A DNA stretch of 36,441 nt from Jaenimonas drosophilae. Its lineage: Eukaryota > Euglenozoa > Kinetoplastea > Trypanosomatida > Trypanosomatidae. The position numbers and the translations under genes are program-made. Below are positions 36,402 through 36,441 of the stretch, one piece after another (position 1 is the first letter of the stretch; each line of letters begins with the position of its first letter). A model generated the notes under the pieces. It was given only the letters and a program-made list of their open reading frames with translations. It made no database searches and was not told where the DNA came from. The DNA lies in NCBI GenBank assembly GCA_030849065.1, contig JASAON010001477.1, positions 974-37,414 of the forward strand. The letters are read 5' to 3'.

Positions 36402-36434
36402 GGGTTTTGGGGTCGGGTTGCCTGCGGGGGGGGG
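36402..36434 (+). other. Potential G-quadruplex, plus strand
   Basis: G runs of three, four, three and nine bases are separated by loops of four, two and eight bases on the plus strand, at the end of the right GT-rich arm. It mirrors the element in the left arm. Confidence 0.6.
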
Positions 36435-36441
36435 TCGGGTT

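Larger units (their letters stand above)
34498..36441. promoter_or_regulatory. Gene-free, skew-switching region; candidate divergent strand-switch region
   Basis: No credible gene is present. From about 34,500 to 35,240 the plus strand is C/A-rich, so the minus strand, which is the sense strand of the gene array, is G/T-rich. About 35,240-36,190 is mixed and very GC-rich. From about 36,190 to the right edge the plus strand is G/T-rich. Thus each arm is GT-rich in the outward direction, as in kinetoplastid divergent strand-switch regions where Pol II transcription starts. The right-hand gene array is outside the window, so divergence is inferred. A subtelomeric tract or an assembly end are alternatives; no TTAGGG repeats are seen. 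Confidence 0.55.

Noticed and set aside
36380..36441. G-rich repeats at the right edge as a telomere
   Set aside because: No TTAGGG or regular repeat unit; G runs are irregular, so a telomere is not supported.

Overview
The window looks like nuclear DNA of a kinetoplastid protist, most likely a free-living bodonid-type or early-branching species. All 23 genes I can support lie on the minus strand, from about 34.5 kb down to the left edge. None shows an intron, spacers are mostly 0.1-0.9 kb, and many starts are preceded on the coding strand by a pyrimidine tract followed by the first AG. That is the usual sign of trans-spliced polycistronic transcription. A tectonic gene implies a ciliated cell, and several predicted mitochondrial proteins imply a respiring mitochondrion. 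The species assignment is inference; no spliced-leader gene, rRNA or tRNA was found.

Read in the direction of transcription (right to left). At 34.5-36.4 kb is a gene-free region that is GT-rich on the minus strand at its left arm, GC-rich in the middle, and GT-rich on the plus strand at its right arm. This is the arrangement expected of a divergent strand-switch region with Pol II start sites. Then come a NUDIX hydrolase, a tectonic-family transition-zone protein, a predicted mitochondrial protein, a WD40 protein, a J-like protein lacking HPD and a dienelactone-hydrolase-family enzyme. Next are three small EF-hand genes; the outer two encode the same protein and differ by one synonymous base. 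They are followed by an F-box-like tail-anchored protein, an unrecognised protein, cysteine synthase, a 1.3-kb gene-poor stretch, a DUF2009/UPF0652 protein and an unrecognised small protein. Then come the SRP receptor alpha subunit, a small acidic protein, an NDUFAF6-like complex I assembly factor, a large low-complexity protein, a carboxylate-clamp TPR co-chaperone, three unrecognised proteins, and a membrane-anchored PHB-depolymerase/feruloyl-esterase-like hydrolase.

The genes do not form one pathway. They are a typical mix for a kinetoplastid polycistron: mitochondrial (NDUFAF6-like and two candidates), secretory (SRP receptor), ciliary (tectonic), sulfur metabolism (cysteine synthase) and chaperone-related (TPR and J-like). 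Expression is probably set by mRNA processing and stability. I found no CRISPR, integrated element or clear defence system. The observations most worth follow-up are the symmetric GT-rich strand-switch region, the CDS-limited identity of the EF-hand pair, and a perfect 17-bp inverted repeat inside a coding region.

Seven open frames begin upstream with a non-ATG codon; for these I moved the start to the first in-frame ATG and say so in the entry.
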